The translations under genes and the position numbers were made by a program. Below the pieces are notes generated by a model that saw nothing but the letters and a program-made list of their open reading frames with translations, was not told the DNA's origin and did not search any database. From Tragulus kanchil (taxonomy: Eukaryota; Chordata; Mammalia; Artiodactyla; Tragulidae): a stretch of DNA of 64,000 bases. The DNA lies in contig JAIOJX010000025.1 in the NCBI GenBank assembly GCA_022376925.1, positions 9,889,141-9,953,140 on the forward strand, given 5' to 3'. Below are positions 23,180 to 34,696 of this stretch, one piece after another; positions within the stretch are counted from its first letter, which is position 1, and each line of letters begins with the position of its first letter.

Positions 23180-23570
23180 CTAGTTAGTCTTGGACTCCAT
23201 CAGCTCATACCCCAATTACATAACCTGTCTTCCAATTAGTCTCCCTTTGTCTGTTCTTATAATTCATTATTTATAAGGCAACTTTTGGATAGTGTCTTTT
23301 TCAAAACTTCAGTTAGATCTCATCAGTTCTGTGTTTAATGGGAAAACTTCCTGATGGCTTTCCATTATGAGAATAATGGAATCCAGACTCTTCGCCTTAC
23401 ATACCCATTATGATCTAACCCCGCTTACTCCTCCAGCACCATCTCCAATCCCATTCCCTTCACCCACTCTGTTATGGCTATGCTGGTCTTTGTTCAGTTA
23501 CTGGAACACCCTAACCTTACTTCTCCTGAAACACTAAGTTCCTGTATTTACAAAGCATGCCCCCAAACGA
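23180..23570 (+). mobile_element. L2 LINE 3' fragment
   Basis: Order of L2 landmarks: ttagatctcatcagttctgt, cctgatggctttccattatg, attatgatctaaccccgctt, ctcctccagcaccatctcc. Diverged, identified by eye. Repeated at 24288-24678. Confidence 0.6.
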
Positions 23571-24287
23571 AGGACTAGTTAGGTTTTCATTATGATAGCA
23601 CCCACATTTGGGTACCAAAATCTTCCAGTTATCTACTGCTACATAAGGTGACCACAACCAAATTAGTAATCTAAAATGGCAATCATTTATTTTTCATTTA
23701 TTTAGCTCAAGAATATGCAATATGAGGGGACTTTAGGAAAGTCATGTACACATTGCATTGGTTGAAATGGATAATTATTTCAAGAAAACAGGTGGTAGAC
23801 AACTGGGTCCAGGAAAGCTCATGCCAGTCTCAGTCCAGCCTCCTTTCCCATCTTTACCAAAGATTAAAACAACCTTGGTGTCTAGACTCTAATTATTAAA
23901 GTTGCTTAATACATATTTGTATATCACCAGATCCCATATAGAATTGGAGGCCATGTAAAAAAATGTATGGACAAGCAAAATAAAAAATCTGGCCAGAGAA
24001 AACAAGATAGAAATGCAATGAGTGAGAGCAATGGGAAAACACCAATATACACACTCTGACTTCCTAAGGCTGAGCCACAAATTTGGTCATGAGCTTTCTC
24101 TTAGGCAAAGAAAAAGTGCAAACATGGCTGTCAGATATTGAAGTCTTAAAAGAATTTACTGATGTGGACATTCCTAAAGAGAACACTGAATAATAGAGGC
24201 GTAACACATGGAATGCCAGAAATTCTGTCTTTATTAACATCCCTAAAATAAACTTAACCATTTCCCCTCTCCTCCTCTATCAAGACT

Positions 24288-24678
24288 CTAGTTAGTCTTG
24301 GACTCCATCAGCTCATACCCCAATTACATAACCTGTCTTCCAATTAGTCTCCCTTTGTCTGTTCTTATAATTCATTATTTATAAGGCAACTTTTGGATAG
24401 TGTCTTTTTCAAAACTTCAGTTAGATCTCATCAGTTCTGTGTTTAATGGGAAAACTTCCTGATGGCTTTCCATTATGAGAATAATGGAATCCAGACTCTT
24501 CGCCTTACATACCCATTATGATCTAACCCCGCTTACTCCTCCAGCACCATCTCCAATCCCATTCCCTTCACCCACTCTGTTATGGCTATGCTGGTCTTTG
24601 TTCAGTTACTGGAACACCCTAACCTTACTTCTCCTGAAACACTAAGTTCCTGTATTTACAAAGCATGCCCCCAAACGA
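24288..24678 (+). mobile_element. L2 LINE 3' fragment, second copy
   Basis: Unit-2 duplicate of 23180-23570. Confidence 0.6.
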
Positions 24679-24880
24679 AGGACTAGTTAGGTTTTCATTA
24701 TGATAGCACCCACATTTGGGTACCAAAATCTTCCAGTTATCTACTGCTACATAAGGTGACCACAACCAAATTAGTAATCTAAAATGGCAATCATTTATTT
24801 TTCATTTATTTAGCTCAAGAATATGCAATATGAGGGGACTTTAGGAAAGTCATGTACACATTGCATTGGTTGAAATGGAT

Positions 24881-25096
24881 AATCAACAAAAACCTTCTGT
24901 ATAGCACATGGAACTCTGTTCAATGTTATGTACTAGCATGGCTGGGAGGGGGTTGGGGAGAGAATGGATACATGTATGCCATGGATACATGTATGCTTGT
25001 ATGGCCAAGCCTCTTCACTGTTCACCTGAAACTATCACAAATTTTTAATTGGCTATACCCCAAAACAAAATGTTTTTGGTGTTAAAAAAAAAAAAG
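24881..25096 (+). mobile_element. Artiodactyl L1 3' UTR end with poly(A)
   Basis: ttctgtatagcacatggaac, then gagagaatggatacatgtat, cacctgaaactatcacaaat and ggctataccccaaaacaaaa followed by an A12 tail near 25085. Severely 5'-truncated L1. A short run (tggatacatgtatg) is repeated within it near 24964 and 24979. Confidence 0.85.
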
Positions 25097-25379
25097 ATTA
25101 CAGAAAAAAAAAAAGAATATGCAACATGAACAGGTTTAACAAGGGAGCCTTGTCACTGTTCCGTATGGTAAAAGCAAACAAAAGTTGTAATAAAATTCAG
25201 TAATGATTTTACAGTGAAAAATGTTCAGCAAACAGAGGAAAGAGCTAAAGGAGCTGCCTCCATTTGATAAAGGGCATCTGTGAAAAAATACATCTAACAT
25301 ATGCTTAATATTGAAATAGTAAAACTTCTTCCCCAAGAAGCTGGGAGTGGTCAGGTTATCCATTCTCACTGCTCCAAAA
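25097..25379. other. Unassigned DNA between L1 relics
   Basis: Probably a continuation of degraded L1, but I cannot assign it. Confidence 0.35.
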
Positions 25380-25620
25380 AAAAGACATAATGACAGGAAG
25401 CAATGAAGTAGAATTATATAGACAACATGATTGCTTACATAGAAAACCCTATAGAATATACACAAAAATGCTTGGATTTGAAAATGAATATGGAGAGTTA
25501 ATAGAATACAAGTTCTATATATAAAAATCAGTGATTTTTTTTATATTTGTAACCAGAAATTAGAAAATGAGATCTTAAGACTATCATTTTCGGTAGCATC
25601 AAAAATAAAACACAAGAGCA
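25380..25620 (+). mobile_element. Old L1 ORF2 fragment
   Basis: tatagacaacatgattgctt followed by catagaaaaccctatagaat resembles the ORF2 stretch just after the FADD box in L1M elements, followed by the 'aaaatcagtga...tatatttgtaacca' stretch. Heavily decayed. Confidence 0.55.
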
Positions 25621-25639
25621 AATACAATGTAAGATGTTG

Positions 25640-25905
25640 TGGCAGACATGACCTAACTTGACCCCAACGTGCCATGCCCTGTATAATTTCCTCTCTTTGA
25701 GTATGAGCAGAAACTGTGACTGGGTTCTAAACAATATAAGACAGCAAAAGTGATAAGATGCCTTCCCCTTGATTATGTCACTCTGTCTTGCCAGTATATA
25801 GTAAAAAGATTTTTTTACCAGTCTTGGAGAAACAGCTGGCCATGTCATGAACTACCTAGGCAGAGGGACACATGAAATGGAACTAGAAGCAGCTTCTAAG
25901 ACTTG
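25640..25905 (+). mobile_element. Probable MLT1-like LTR fragment
   Basis: ctctttgagtatgagcagaa, tgactgggttctaaacaata, gcaaaagtgataagatgcct, then gctggccatgtcatgaacta resemble an MLT1-type LTR that split the old L1. Weak, by eye. Confidence 0.4.
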
Positions 25906-25919
25906 ATCTAGGGTAGTAA

Positions 25920-26585
25920 GAATAAATTTGAAAAATAAAACACAAAGTTAAGAGTACTTACTCTATTTGATTTGAAAACCTATGACATTTCTATATTAAT
26001 CAATAGACTGTGGTGTTGACACCAAGGCAGAGAAGAGACCAGAAAAGAGATCTCACATAGTTGGTCAAATGACTTACAAAAAAATTATTAGTGAAATTCA
26101 ATAAAAACAATAGTATTTTCAATAAATATTGCCAGAACAACTGGATATTAATATGGCAAAACATAAATCTTAGCTGCTATCTAACCTTTGATTCCCCAGT
26201 TTTTTGAGGTGTGCATAGATCTAAACATAAAATTCATAACTGTGAAGCTTACAGAGGAAAATATGAGGGGGTATCTTTGTGAGTTTGGGAAAGGCAAATA
26301 TTTCTTTGACAAACAAATGACCCCCCCATAAATTGAAAAATTATGCTCAATGAAAACATCAGTAAGAAAATCAGAATTGCCACAGATGGGAAAAATACTA
26401 AGAGTACATGTAATATGAAGAAGTTATATATCCACAATATATTATATTAATCACACCTACAAATCAACAAAAAAAACAATATAAAGCATGTAAAATATTT
26501 GAATACTCTATAAAAGGTTATATGTAAATAGACAATAAACATGAAAAAAATGCTTACTGTGAGTAGCCATCAGGGAAATTAAAAT
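25920..26585 (+). mobile_element. Old L1 (L1M-type) ORF2 3' region
   Basis: Landmarks in L1 order: ctatgacatttctatattaa, a gtattttcaataaatattgc...aacaactggatatt stretch, a gtttgggaaaggcaaatatt stretch, and atgcttactgtgagtagcca. Repeated at 27085-27750. Confidence 0.65.
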
Positions 26586-26986
26586 TATAACAAGCACTTC
26601 CTCTTCTTTTCCCTTCTTGAAAGCATTAGCCCTCAAGCCATTAGATCAGGCAACACAGCATAAGTATTCAAGCAGGGAGAGCCACTGTATCCCAGAGCAA
26701 GCAGGGTCAGAGCCAGGGCAGGGTGATGAGGCAGTCATGTAGTAAGGTGACCTGGCACAAGAACGCAAATGGGGGTGAAGAGGGCATGTACAGGAAGGGA
26801 GGCATGGTTGGAAACAGCCCAGCTTGGTGACAAGGGTACTATGGCTGGAGAGCGGCGACCATGTGGACATAATCTGTGTGTTACGGGAGCAGGAAGTCCA
26901 TGTGCGGGTAGGAGGGCATCTTTATTGAGGGAAGAGGTGTTGGCAGATGGATGACTGGTTACATACAGGGGCATTACTCAAACAAG
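26586..26986. other. Unassigned G-rich stretch
   Basis: More G-rich than its surroundings. It looks repeat-derived but I cannot name the family. Repeated at 27751-28151, with its last part again at 29182-29338. Confidence 0.4.
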
Positions 26987-27084
26987 TTTTAAATGGAGAT
27001 CTGGCCATGTCATGAACTACCTAGGCAGAGGGACACATGAAATGGAACTAGAAGCAGCTTCTAAGACTTGATCTAGGGTAGTAA

Positions 27085-27750
27085 GAATAAATTTGAAAAA
27101 TAAAACACAAAGTTAAGAGTACTTACTCTATTTGATTTGAAAACCTATGACATTTCTATATTAATCAATAGACTGTGGTGTTGACACCAAGGCAGAGAAG
27201 AGACCAGAAAAGAGATCTCACATAGTTGGTCAAATGACTTACAAAAAAATTATTAGTGAAATTCAATAAAAACAATAGTATTTTCAATAAATATTGCCAG
27301 AACAACTGGATATTAATATGGCAAAACATAAATCTTAGCTGCTATCTAACCTTTGATTCCCCAGTTTTTTGAGGTGTGCATAGATCTAAACATAAAATTC
27401 ATAACTGTGAAGCTTACAGAGGAAAATATGAGGGGGTATCTTTGTGAGTTTGGGAAAGGCAAATATTTCTTTGACAAACAAATGACCCCCCCATAAATTG
27501 AAAAATTATGCTCAATGAAAACATCAGTAAGAAAATCAGAATTGCCACAGATGGGAAAAATACTAAGAGTACATGTAATATGAAGAAGTTATATATCCAC
27601 AATATATTATATTAATCACACCTACAAATCAACAAAAAAAACAATATAAAGCATGTAAAATATTTGAATACTCTATAAAAGGTTATATGTAAATAGACAA
27701 TAAACATGAAAAAAATGCTTACTGTGAGTAGCCATCAGGGAAATTAAAAT
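27085..27750 (+). mobile_element. Old L1 ORF2 3' region, second copy
   Basis: Unit-2 duplicate of 25920-26585. Confidence 0.65.
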
Positions 27751-28310
27751 TATAACAAGCACTTCCTCTTCTTTTCCCTTCTTGAAAGCATTAGCCCTCA
27801 AGCCATTAGATCAGGCAACACAGCATAAGTATTCAAGCAGGGAGAGCCACTGTATCCCAGAGCAAGCAGGGTCAGAGCCAGGGCAGGGTGATGAGGCAGT
27901 CATGTAGTAAGGTGACCTGGCACAAGAACGCAAATGGGGGTGAAGAGGGCATGTACAGGAAGGGAGGCATGGTTGGAAACAGCCCAGCTTGGTGACAAGG
28001 GTACTATGGCTGGAGAGCGGCGACCATGTGGACATAATCTGTGTGTTACGGGAGCAGGAAGTCCATGTGCGGGTAGGAGGGCATCTTTATTGAGGGAAGA
28101 GGTGTTGGCAGATGGATGACTGGTTACATACAGGGGCATTACTCAAACAAGAAAATTTATTAAGGAAATGAGAGCCAGGTTTTCTCGCTGTTGGAGGAGA
28201 GATTTACAAATATGGCTAATGGTTGTGAATGTGTATATACAATTTTAAAATTAATTGAATGGAACCATTAAGATCTTCCAATTTTTTTTGTAACTTAGTT
28301 TTACCTCATT

Positions 28311-28340
28311 TATTTATTTATTTATTTATTTTGTAAACAC
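28311..28340. repeat. (ATTT)n microsatellite
   Basis: About seven tttatttatt-type units. Repeated at about 29498-29519. Confidence 0.85.
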
Positions 28341-29093
28341 TTAAGTCAGTGCATAAGAGTGAGCTAGGTAAGTCTAAAAGAGGCTATGTGTACCTTTCTC
28401 TAGTGATCCAGGAGTCGTGTTTGATGCTACCTCTGTGGAGAGAGAACAAAATAAGGTTGAACAGTCAAAGCACAAGTCATAACATGCCCTAAACTAAAAC
28501 TCAAAGATGAATACTCTTCTGTTCTTTTAAAGGATTAGTTAGTAATGTAGATGGAAATAAGAATTTAGGAAGATGATTTTAAAATTTTTTTATGATTTCA
28601 ATTGATAGCAAAAGTTATTATTAATAAATACCAATTTCATACATGTCTTAGGGCTTAGTGTGGACTTTGTTTCAGAAAATGAGAATGTGAAATGGATATC
28701 AAATATATCAAGCAACCAGATTTGGATGATCTTTAAGATCAAGATTAAAGTCAACTTGTCATGCATGTTTTAGTGTTAGTCCTAAATGGAAACCAGACAA
28801 TAAAATGATGACCAGCACCTCCTAGCACCTCTCTGTGTGTTTCCTATTTGCTGCATGGTGGGACTCTTGGTACACATGCCTGTGACTTCTGTTATCATGT
28901 GGGAGAATATTCAGGAGCATCTGGAGTTTGGCACTGTGCTCTGTTACTTACCACTCTTAGGTGCTCTGAACAGAGACTCCCTCATTCCTGCAGCCCCCAC
29001 AAAACAACCTAGAGCTATGAGCATATTAGGCCCTGAATAAATACATGTGCAGTTGTTACCTTACAATTCCTTTCCTCATTTGACCTCATTTGA
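28341..29093. other. Unassigned intergenic DNA
   Basis: An open frame of 67 residues at 28837-29040 has no recognisable domain. The end taggccctgaataaatacat resembles old LINE/MIR 3' ends. Repeated at 29528-30281. Confidence 0.4.
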
Positions 29094-30427
29094 ATTTTTT
29101 AATAACATTTTGTGGCTAATTTAATAATCTTGTCATTTTGCATTTATAGAAACAGAGAAGTTAAATGAGTTGAGCAGGTTAACAAGGGTACTATGGCTGG
29201 AGAGCGGCGACCATGTGGACATAATCTGTGTGTTACGGGAGCAGGAAGTCCATGTGCGGGTAGGAGGGCATCTTTATTGAGGGAAGAGGTGTTGGCAGAT
29301 GGATGACTGGTTACATACAGGGGCATTACTCAAACAAGAAAATTTATTAAGGAAATGAGAGCCAGGTTTTCTCGCTGTTGGAGGAGAGATTTACAAATAT
29401 GGCTAATGGTTGTGAATGTGTATATACAATTTTAAAATTAATTGAATGGAACCATTAAGATCTTCCAATTTTTTTTGTAACTTAGTTTTACCTCATTTAT
29501 TTATTTATTTATTTATTTTGTAAACACTTAAGTCAGTGCATAAGAGTGAGCTAGGTAAGTCTAAAAGAGGCTATGTGTACCTTTCTCTAGTGATCCAGGA
29601 GTCGTGTTTGATGCTACCTCTGTGGAGAGAGAACAAAATAAGGTTGAACAGTCAAAGCACAAGTCATAACATGCCCTAAACTAAAACTCAAAGATGAATA
29701 CTCTTCTGTTCTTTTAAAGGATTAGTTAGTAATGTAGATGGAAATAAGAATTTAGGAAGATGATTTTAAAATTTTTTTATGATTTCAATTGATAGCAAAA
29801 GTTATTATTAATAAATACCAATTTCATACATGTCTTAGGGCTTAGTGTGGACTTTGTTTCAGAAAATGAGAATGTGAAATGGATATCAAATATATCAAGC
29901 AACCAGATTTGGATGATCTTTAAGATCAAGATTAAAGTCAACTTGTCATGCATGTTTTAGTGTTAGTCCTAAATGGAAACCAGACAATAAAATGATGACC
30001 AGCACCTCCTAGCACCTCTCTGTGTGTTTCCTATTTGCTGCATGGTGGGACTCTTGGTACACATGCCTGTGACTTCTGTTATCATGTGGGAGAATATTCA
30101 GGAGCATCTGGAGTTTGGCACTGTGCTCTGTTACTTACCACTCTTAGGTGCTCTGAACAGAGACTCCCTCATTCCTGCAGCCCCCACAAAACAACCTAGA
30201 GCTATGAGCATATTAGGCCCTGAATAAATACATGTGCAGTTGTTACCTTACAATTCCTTTCCCTCATTTGACCTCATTTTGGAAATTTTAATGTGTATAG
30301 CCTTAAAGGCTTATTTACTCTGTCCTTGGGTAGTTGGGAACTAATTTAATAATCTTGTCATTTTGCATTTATAGAAACAGAGAAGTTAAATGAGTTGAGC
30401 AGGTTAATCATAGGAGATATATAGCTA

Positions 30428-30520
30428 TGGTATATATATATATAAAACTATGGTATATAGCTTCATATAGCTATGGTATATAGCTTCATATATATATATA
30501 TATTGTAGCTTCATATATAT
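30428..30520. repeat. AT-rich degenerate repeat
   Basis: Short iterated words (tatggtatatagcttcatat and variants) with (TA)n runs, directly 5' of a BovB element. Confidence 0.8.
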
Positions 30521-30762
30521 GAAACTATAATACTTTGGCCACCAAATGTGAAGAGATGACTCATTAGAAAGGACCGTGATGCTGGGAAAAGTAAAAAGCA
30601 GAACGAAAAGAGGACGACAGAGGATAAGATGGTTGGATGGCATCACTGAGTCAATGGACGTGAGTTTGGGCAAGCTCTGGGAGATGGTGACGGACAGGGA
30701 AGCCTGGCGAGCCACAGTCCATAGGGTAGCAAAGAATCAAACACTTCTGAGTGACTGAACGA
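30521..30762 (+). mobile_element. BovB LINE 3' end with ORF C-terminus
   Basis: aatactttggccaccaaatg, gaccgtgatgctgggaaaag, ggatggcatcactgagtcaa, gacagggaagcctggcgagc. An open frame at 30576-30758 reads [20 protein letters not shown], then [10 protein letters not shown] and [20 protein letters not shown], matching the C-terminus of the BovB reverse transcriptase protein. 5'-truncated and non-functional. Confidence 0.92.
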
Positions 30763-30894
30763 ATCATGGTAGAAATAATCATATTATCTGTATACAAGAA
30801 ATTTCTGAATAAGTTCAGTCATTTAAGTCCTTTAGGAAAATGTTACCATTTCCTACTTAGAGGCTTTATAAATAAATTGCTAATAATTTTCAAT

Positions 30895-31085
30895 TATACC
30901 ATGCATTACTCAGTGAATACTAGATGCCAAACACTGTACTGTTTTAAATGAATGATCTAACCTAACCTTCATAATAACCATTTAAAAAAGGGTCAGTCAT
31001 TATCCCAGATACAGAGATGGGGAACCTTAGGCTTAAAGAGATGTGTCTTGCCTATCTAGGAAACAGTGAAAAATTTTGAAACCAA
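30895..31085 (+). mobile_element. MIR SINE
   Basis: MIR order: gaatactagatgccaaacac, taacctaaccttcataataa, cattatcccagatacagaga, then the gcttaaagagatgtgtcttg part. Confidence 0.7.
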
Positions 31086-31369
31086 GTCATTTGAAACACT
31101 TCAGGTAATTAAAAAATATTAAATCTAACAGATGTAGAGAAGTTTGCAAAATAATAAAGGTATATATTGATGAGTTTCTACAAAATAAACACACTCAGGT
31201 AGTGTCCATCCAGATAAAGATAGAACCCAGGGACTATATTTCCAGGTCGCCTTCCAGTCATTAAGTTTCTATAGGGTAAACTATCATTTTAACTTTTCTT
31301 ACTCTAAACTAGATTGCCTGACTTTGAAGGTCATGTAGCTGAGAGCATGCAGACTTCTAAGTGTGGCTT

Positions 31370-32900
31370 TAAAATTTTTTACTTATTTTTTAATTGGAGG
31401 ATAATTACTTTACAATATTGTGTTGGTTTCTGCTACACATCAACATGGGTTAGCCATAGGCATACATATGTCTCCTCTCTCTTGAACCTCTCTCCCACCT
31501 CCCACACCATCCCACCCCTCTAAGTTACCGCAGAGTGATGATTTGAGCTCCTTGAATTGTACAGCAAGTTCCCCTCAGCTATCATCTTTACACATGGTGA
31601 TGTATATGTTTCCATGCTACTCTCTTGGTTTGTCCCACCCTCCCCTTCCCCCACCGTGTCCACAAGTCTGTTCTTTGTGTCTGCCTTTCCAATGCTGCCC
31701 TGCAAATAGGTTCATCTGTACCATCTTTCTAGATTCCATATACATGCGTTAATATACAATATTTGTTTTTTATTTCTGACTTATTTCACTCTGTATAGCA
31801 GGCTCTAGATTCATTCACCACATTAGAACCAACTGAAATGCATTCCTTTATATGGCTGAGTAATATTCCATTGTATATATGCAGCACAGCTTCCTTATCC
31901 ATTCATCTGTAGATGGACATCCAGGTTGCTTCCATGTTTCAGCTATTGTAAATAGTGCTGCAATGAACATTGGGGTACATGTGTCTTTTTCAAGTATAGT
32001 TTTCTCAGGGTATATGTTGAGTAGTGGGAATTCTGGTTCATACGGTGGTTTTATTCCTAGTTTTTAAAGGAATCTCCATAGTGTTCTCCATAGTGGCTGT
32101 ATCAATTTACATTCCCACTAACAGTGCAAGAGGATTCCCTTTTCTCTCACACCCTCTCCAGGATTTATTGTTTGTAGATTTTATGATGATGGCCATTCTG
32201 ACCAGTGTGAGGTGAGACCTCATTGAAGTTTTGATTTGCACTTTAATAATGAGCGATGTTGAGCATCTTTTTGTATGTTTATGTCTGTATGTCTTCTTTG
32301 GAGAAATGTTTGTTTAGGTCTTTTGCCCACTTTTTGATTGGGTTGTTTGTTTTTCTGGTATTGAACTGCATAAGATGCTTGTGTATTTTAAAGATTAATC
32401 CTTTTTCAGTTGTTTCACTTACTATTGTTTTCTCCCATTCTAAGGGTTGTCTTTTTCACCTTGTTAGAGTTTCCTTTGGTGTGCAAAAGCTTTTAAGTTT
32501 AATTAGGATCACTTGTTTAATTTTGTTTTTATTTTCATTACTCTAGATGGTGTGTCACAGAGGATCTTGCTGCGATGTTGTCAAAGAGTGTTCTGCGTAG
32601 GTTTTCCTCTAAAAGTTTTATAGTTTCTGGTCTTACATTTAGGTCTTGAATCCCATTTTGAGTTTATCTTTGTGTGTGGTGTTAGGAAGTGTTCTAATTT
32701 CAATCTTTTACATGTAGTTGTCCACTTTTCCCAGCATCACTTACTGAAGAGACTATCTTTCCTCCATTGTATATTCTCACCTCTTTCATCAAAGATAAGG
32801 TGCCCATAGGTGTGTGGGTTTGTTTCTGGGCTTTCTGTCTTGTTGCAATGGTCTATATTTCTATTTTTGTGCCAGTACCATACTGTCTTGATGACTTGGC
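31370..32900 (-). mobile_element. L1 LINE, 3' part (antisense), of a 5'-inverted insertion
   Basis: Reverse-strand L1 3' UTR and ORF2 C-terminus: ttggaggataattactttac, gctgagtaatattccattgt, gtaaatagtgctgcaatgaa, ggtgagacctcattgaagtt, tgggttgtttgtttttctgg. Strand polarity flips at about 32900, where sense-orientation ORF2 follows. The 3' end is at the low-coordinate side, next to a T-rich start (taaaattttttacttatttt). Confidence 0.85.
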
Positions 32901-33535
32901 TAATCAGTGAATTTAGTAAAGCCATAGGATACAAAATCAATACACAGAAATCACTTGCAGTGCTATACACTAACAATGAAAATTCAGAAAGAGAAATTAA
33001 AGAATCAACCCCATTTACCATTGCAACAAAAAGAATAAAATACCAAGGAATAAACCTGCCTAAGGGTCTGGAAGATCCCCTGGAGGAGGGCACAGCAGCT
33101 CACTCCGGTTATTCTTGCCTGGAGAATCCATGGACAGAGGAGCCTGGTGGGCTACAGTCCATAGGGTTGCAAAGAGTCGGAAATGACTGAAGTGACTTAG
33201 CACACACAGAAGGAGAAAAAAGCACTGTATATAGAAAACCATAAGACATTCATTAAAGAAACCAAAGATAACATAAAAACATATGGAGAGATATGCCATG
33301 TTCCTGAATTAGAAGACTCAATATTGTAAAAATGACTATACTACCAATACCAATACATTGAATGCTACAGATTCGATGCAATCCCTATCAAATTACTAAT
33401 GGCATTTTTCACAGAGCTAGGAAAAGGAAAATCACAGTTCATATGGAAATACAAGATTCCAAATAGCCAAAGCAATCTTGAGAAAGAAGAACGGAGCAGA
33501 AGGAATCAACCTTCCTGACTTCAGAAATACTATAA
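32901..33535 (+). mobile_element. L1 LINE, inverted 5' part, split by a SINE
   Basis: Sense-strand ORF2: cataggatacaaaatcaata, aagaataaaataccaaggaa, and after the SINE gacattcattaaagaaacca, gattcgatgcaatccctatc, ttcatatggaaatacaagat. Its orientation is opposite to 31370-32900, the arrangement left by twin priming. Repeated from the duplication-11 copy. Confidence 0.85.
33065..33211 (+). mobile_element. Bov-tA/BovA SINE within the L1
   Basis: ggtctggaagatcccctgga, tattcttgcctggagaatcc, gaggagcctggtgggctaca, then gtgacttagcacacac. Lacks the tRNA head. It sits between two colinear ORF2 pieces. Confidence 0.85.
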
Positions 33536-33661
33536 ATTCTGGCTTCTTTTGCTCAACATTATTTTTCTGCTTTGTTGTCAGGTTTGGCTACCATTCCTTC
33601 TAATTGTACAGAATTCCATTTTACTGTATAAACCATAGTCTAGTTTCTGTTGGTGTGAAGT

Positions 33662-34696
33662 TTTAATTAGGATCACTTGTTTAATTTTGTTTTTATTTTC
33701 TTTCTAGATGGTGTGTCACAGAGGATCTTGCTGCGATGTTGTCAAAGAGTGTTCTGCGTAGGTTTTCCTCTAAAAGTTTTATAGTTTCTGGTCTTACATT
33801 TAGGTCTTGAATCCCATTTTGAGTTTATCTTTGTGTGTGGTGTTAGGAAGTGTTCTAATTTCAATCTTTTACATGTAGTTGTCCACTTTTCCCAGCATCA
33901 CTTACTGAAGAGACTATCTTTCCTCCATTGTATATTCTCACCTCTTTCATCAAAGATAAGGTGCCCATAGGTGTGTGGGTTTGTTTCTGGGCTTTCTGTC
34001 TTGTTGCAATGGTCTATATTTCTATTTTTGTGCCAGTACCATACTGTCTTGATGACTTGGCTAATCAGTGAATTTAGTAAAGCCATAGGATACAAAATCA
34101 ATACACAGAAATCACTTGCAGTGCTATACACTAACAATGAAAATTCAGAAAGAGAAATTAAAGAATCAACCCCATTTACCATTGCAACAAAAAGAATAAA
34201 ATACCAAGGAATAAACCTGCCTAAGGGTCTGGAAGATCCCCTGGAGGAGGGCACAGCAGCTCACTCCGGTTATTCTTGCCTGGAGAATCCATGGACAGAG
34301 GAGCCTGGTGGGCTACAGTCCATAGGGTTGCAAAGAGTCGGAAATGACTGAAGTGACTTAGCACACACAGAAGGAGAAAAAAGCACTGTATATAGAAAAC
34401 CATAAGACATTCATTAAAGAAACCAAAGATAACATAAAAACATATGGAGAGATATGCCATGTTCCTGAATTAGAAGACTCAATATTGTAAAAATGACTAT
34501 ACTACCAATACCAATACATTGAATGCTACAGATTCGATGCAATCCCTATCAAATTACTAATGGCATTTTTCACAGAGCTAGGAAAAAAAAAATCACAGTT
34601 CATATGGAAATACAAGATTCCAAATAGCCAAAGCAATCTTGAGAAAGAAGAACGGAGCAGAAGGAATCAACCTTCCTGACTTCAGAAATACTATAA
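33662..34696. mobile_element. Second copy of the inverted L1
   Basis: Copy of 32498-33535: antisense part to about 34060, sense part to about 34696. Same inversion breakpoint, so not an independent insertion. Confidence 0.85.
34226..34372 (+). mobile_element. Bov-tA/BovA SINE, second copy
   Basis: Unit-2 duplicate of 33065-33211. Confidence 0.85.

Larger units (their letters stand above)
22665..24880 (+). repeat. Tandem duplication 8 (1,108-base unit)
   Basis: Units 22665-23772 and 23773-24880. Reverse-strand translations of matching stretches (22781-23153 and 23889-24261) are identical in both units. Confidence 0.95.
25836..28151 (+). repeat. Tandem duplication 9 (1,165-base offset)
   Basis: Units 25836-26986 and 27001-28151, separated by 14 bases (26987-27000) that do not continue as unit 2 does. 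Matching reverse frames (26249-26437 and 27414-27602; 26646-26870 and 27811-28035) translate identically. Confidence 0.95.
27995..30407 (+). repeat. Tandem duplication 10 (1,187-base unit with an internal bubble)
   Basis: Units 27995-29181 and 29182-30407. They match, diverge at about 29094 (unit 1) and 30281 (unit 2), then match again from ctaatttaataatcttgtca (29115 and 30341) to the unit ends. Unit 1 has a short different sequence where unit 2 has about 60 bases. The first 157 bases also occur at 26830-26986. Confidence 0.92.

Noticed and set aside
25136..25848. Reverse frames of 106-109 residues as membrane proteins
   Set aside because: They lie antisense to old L1 and LTR-like relics; hydrophobic composition follows from AT-rich antisense sequence.
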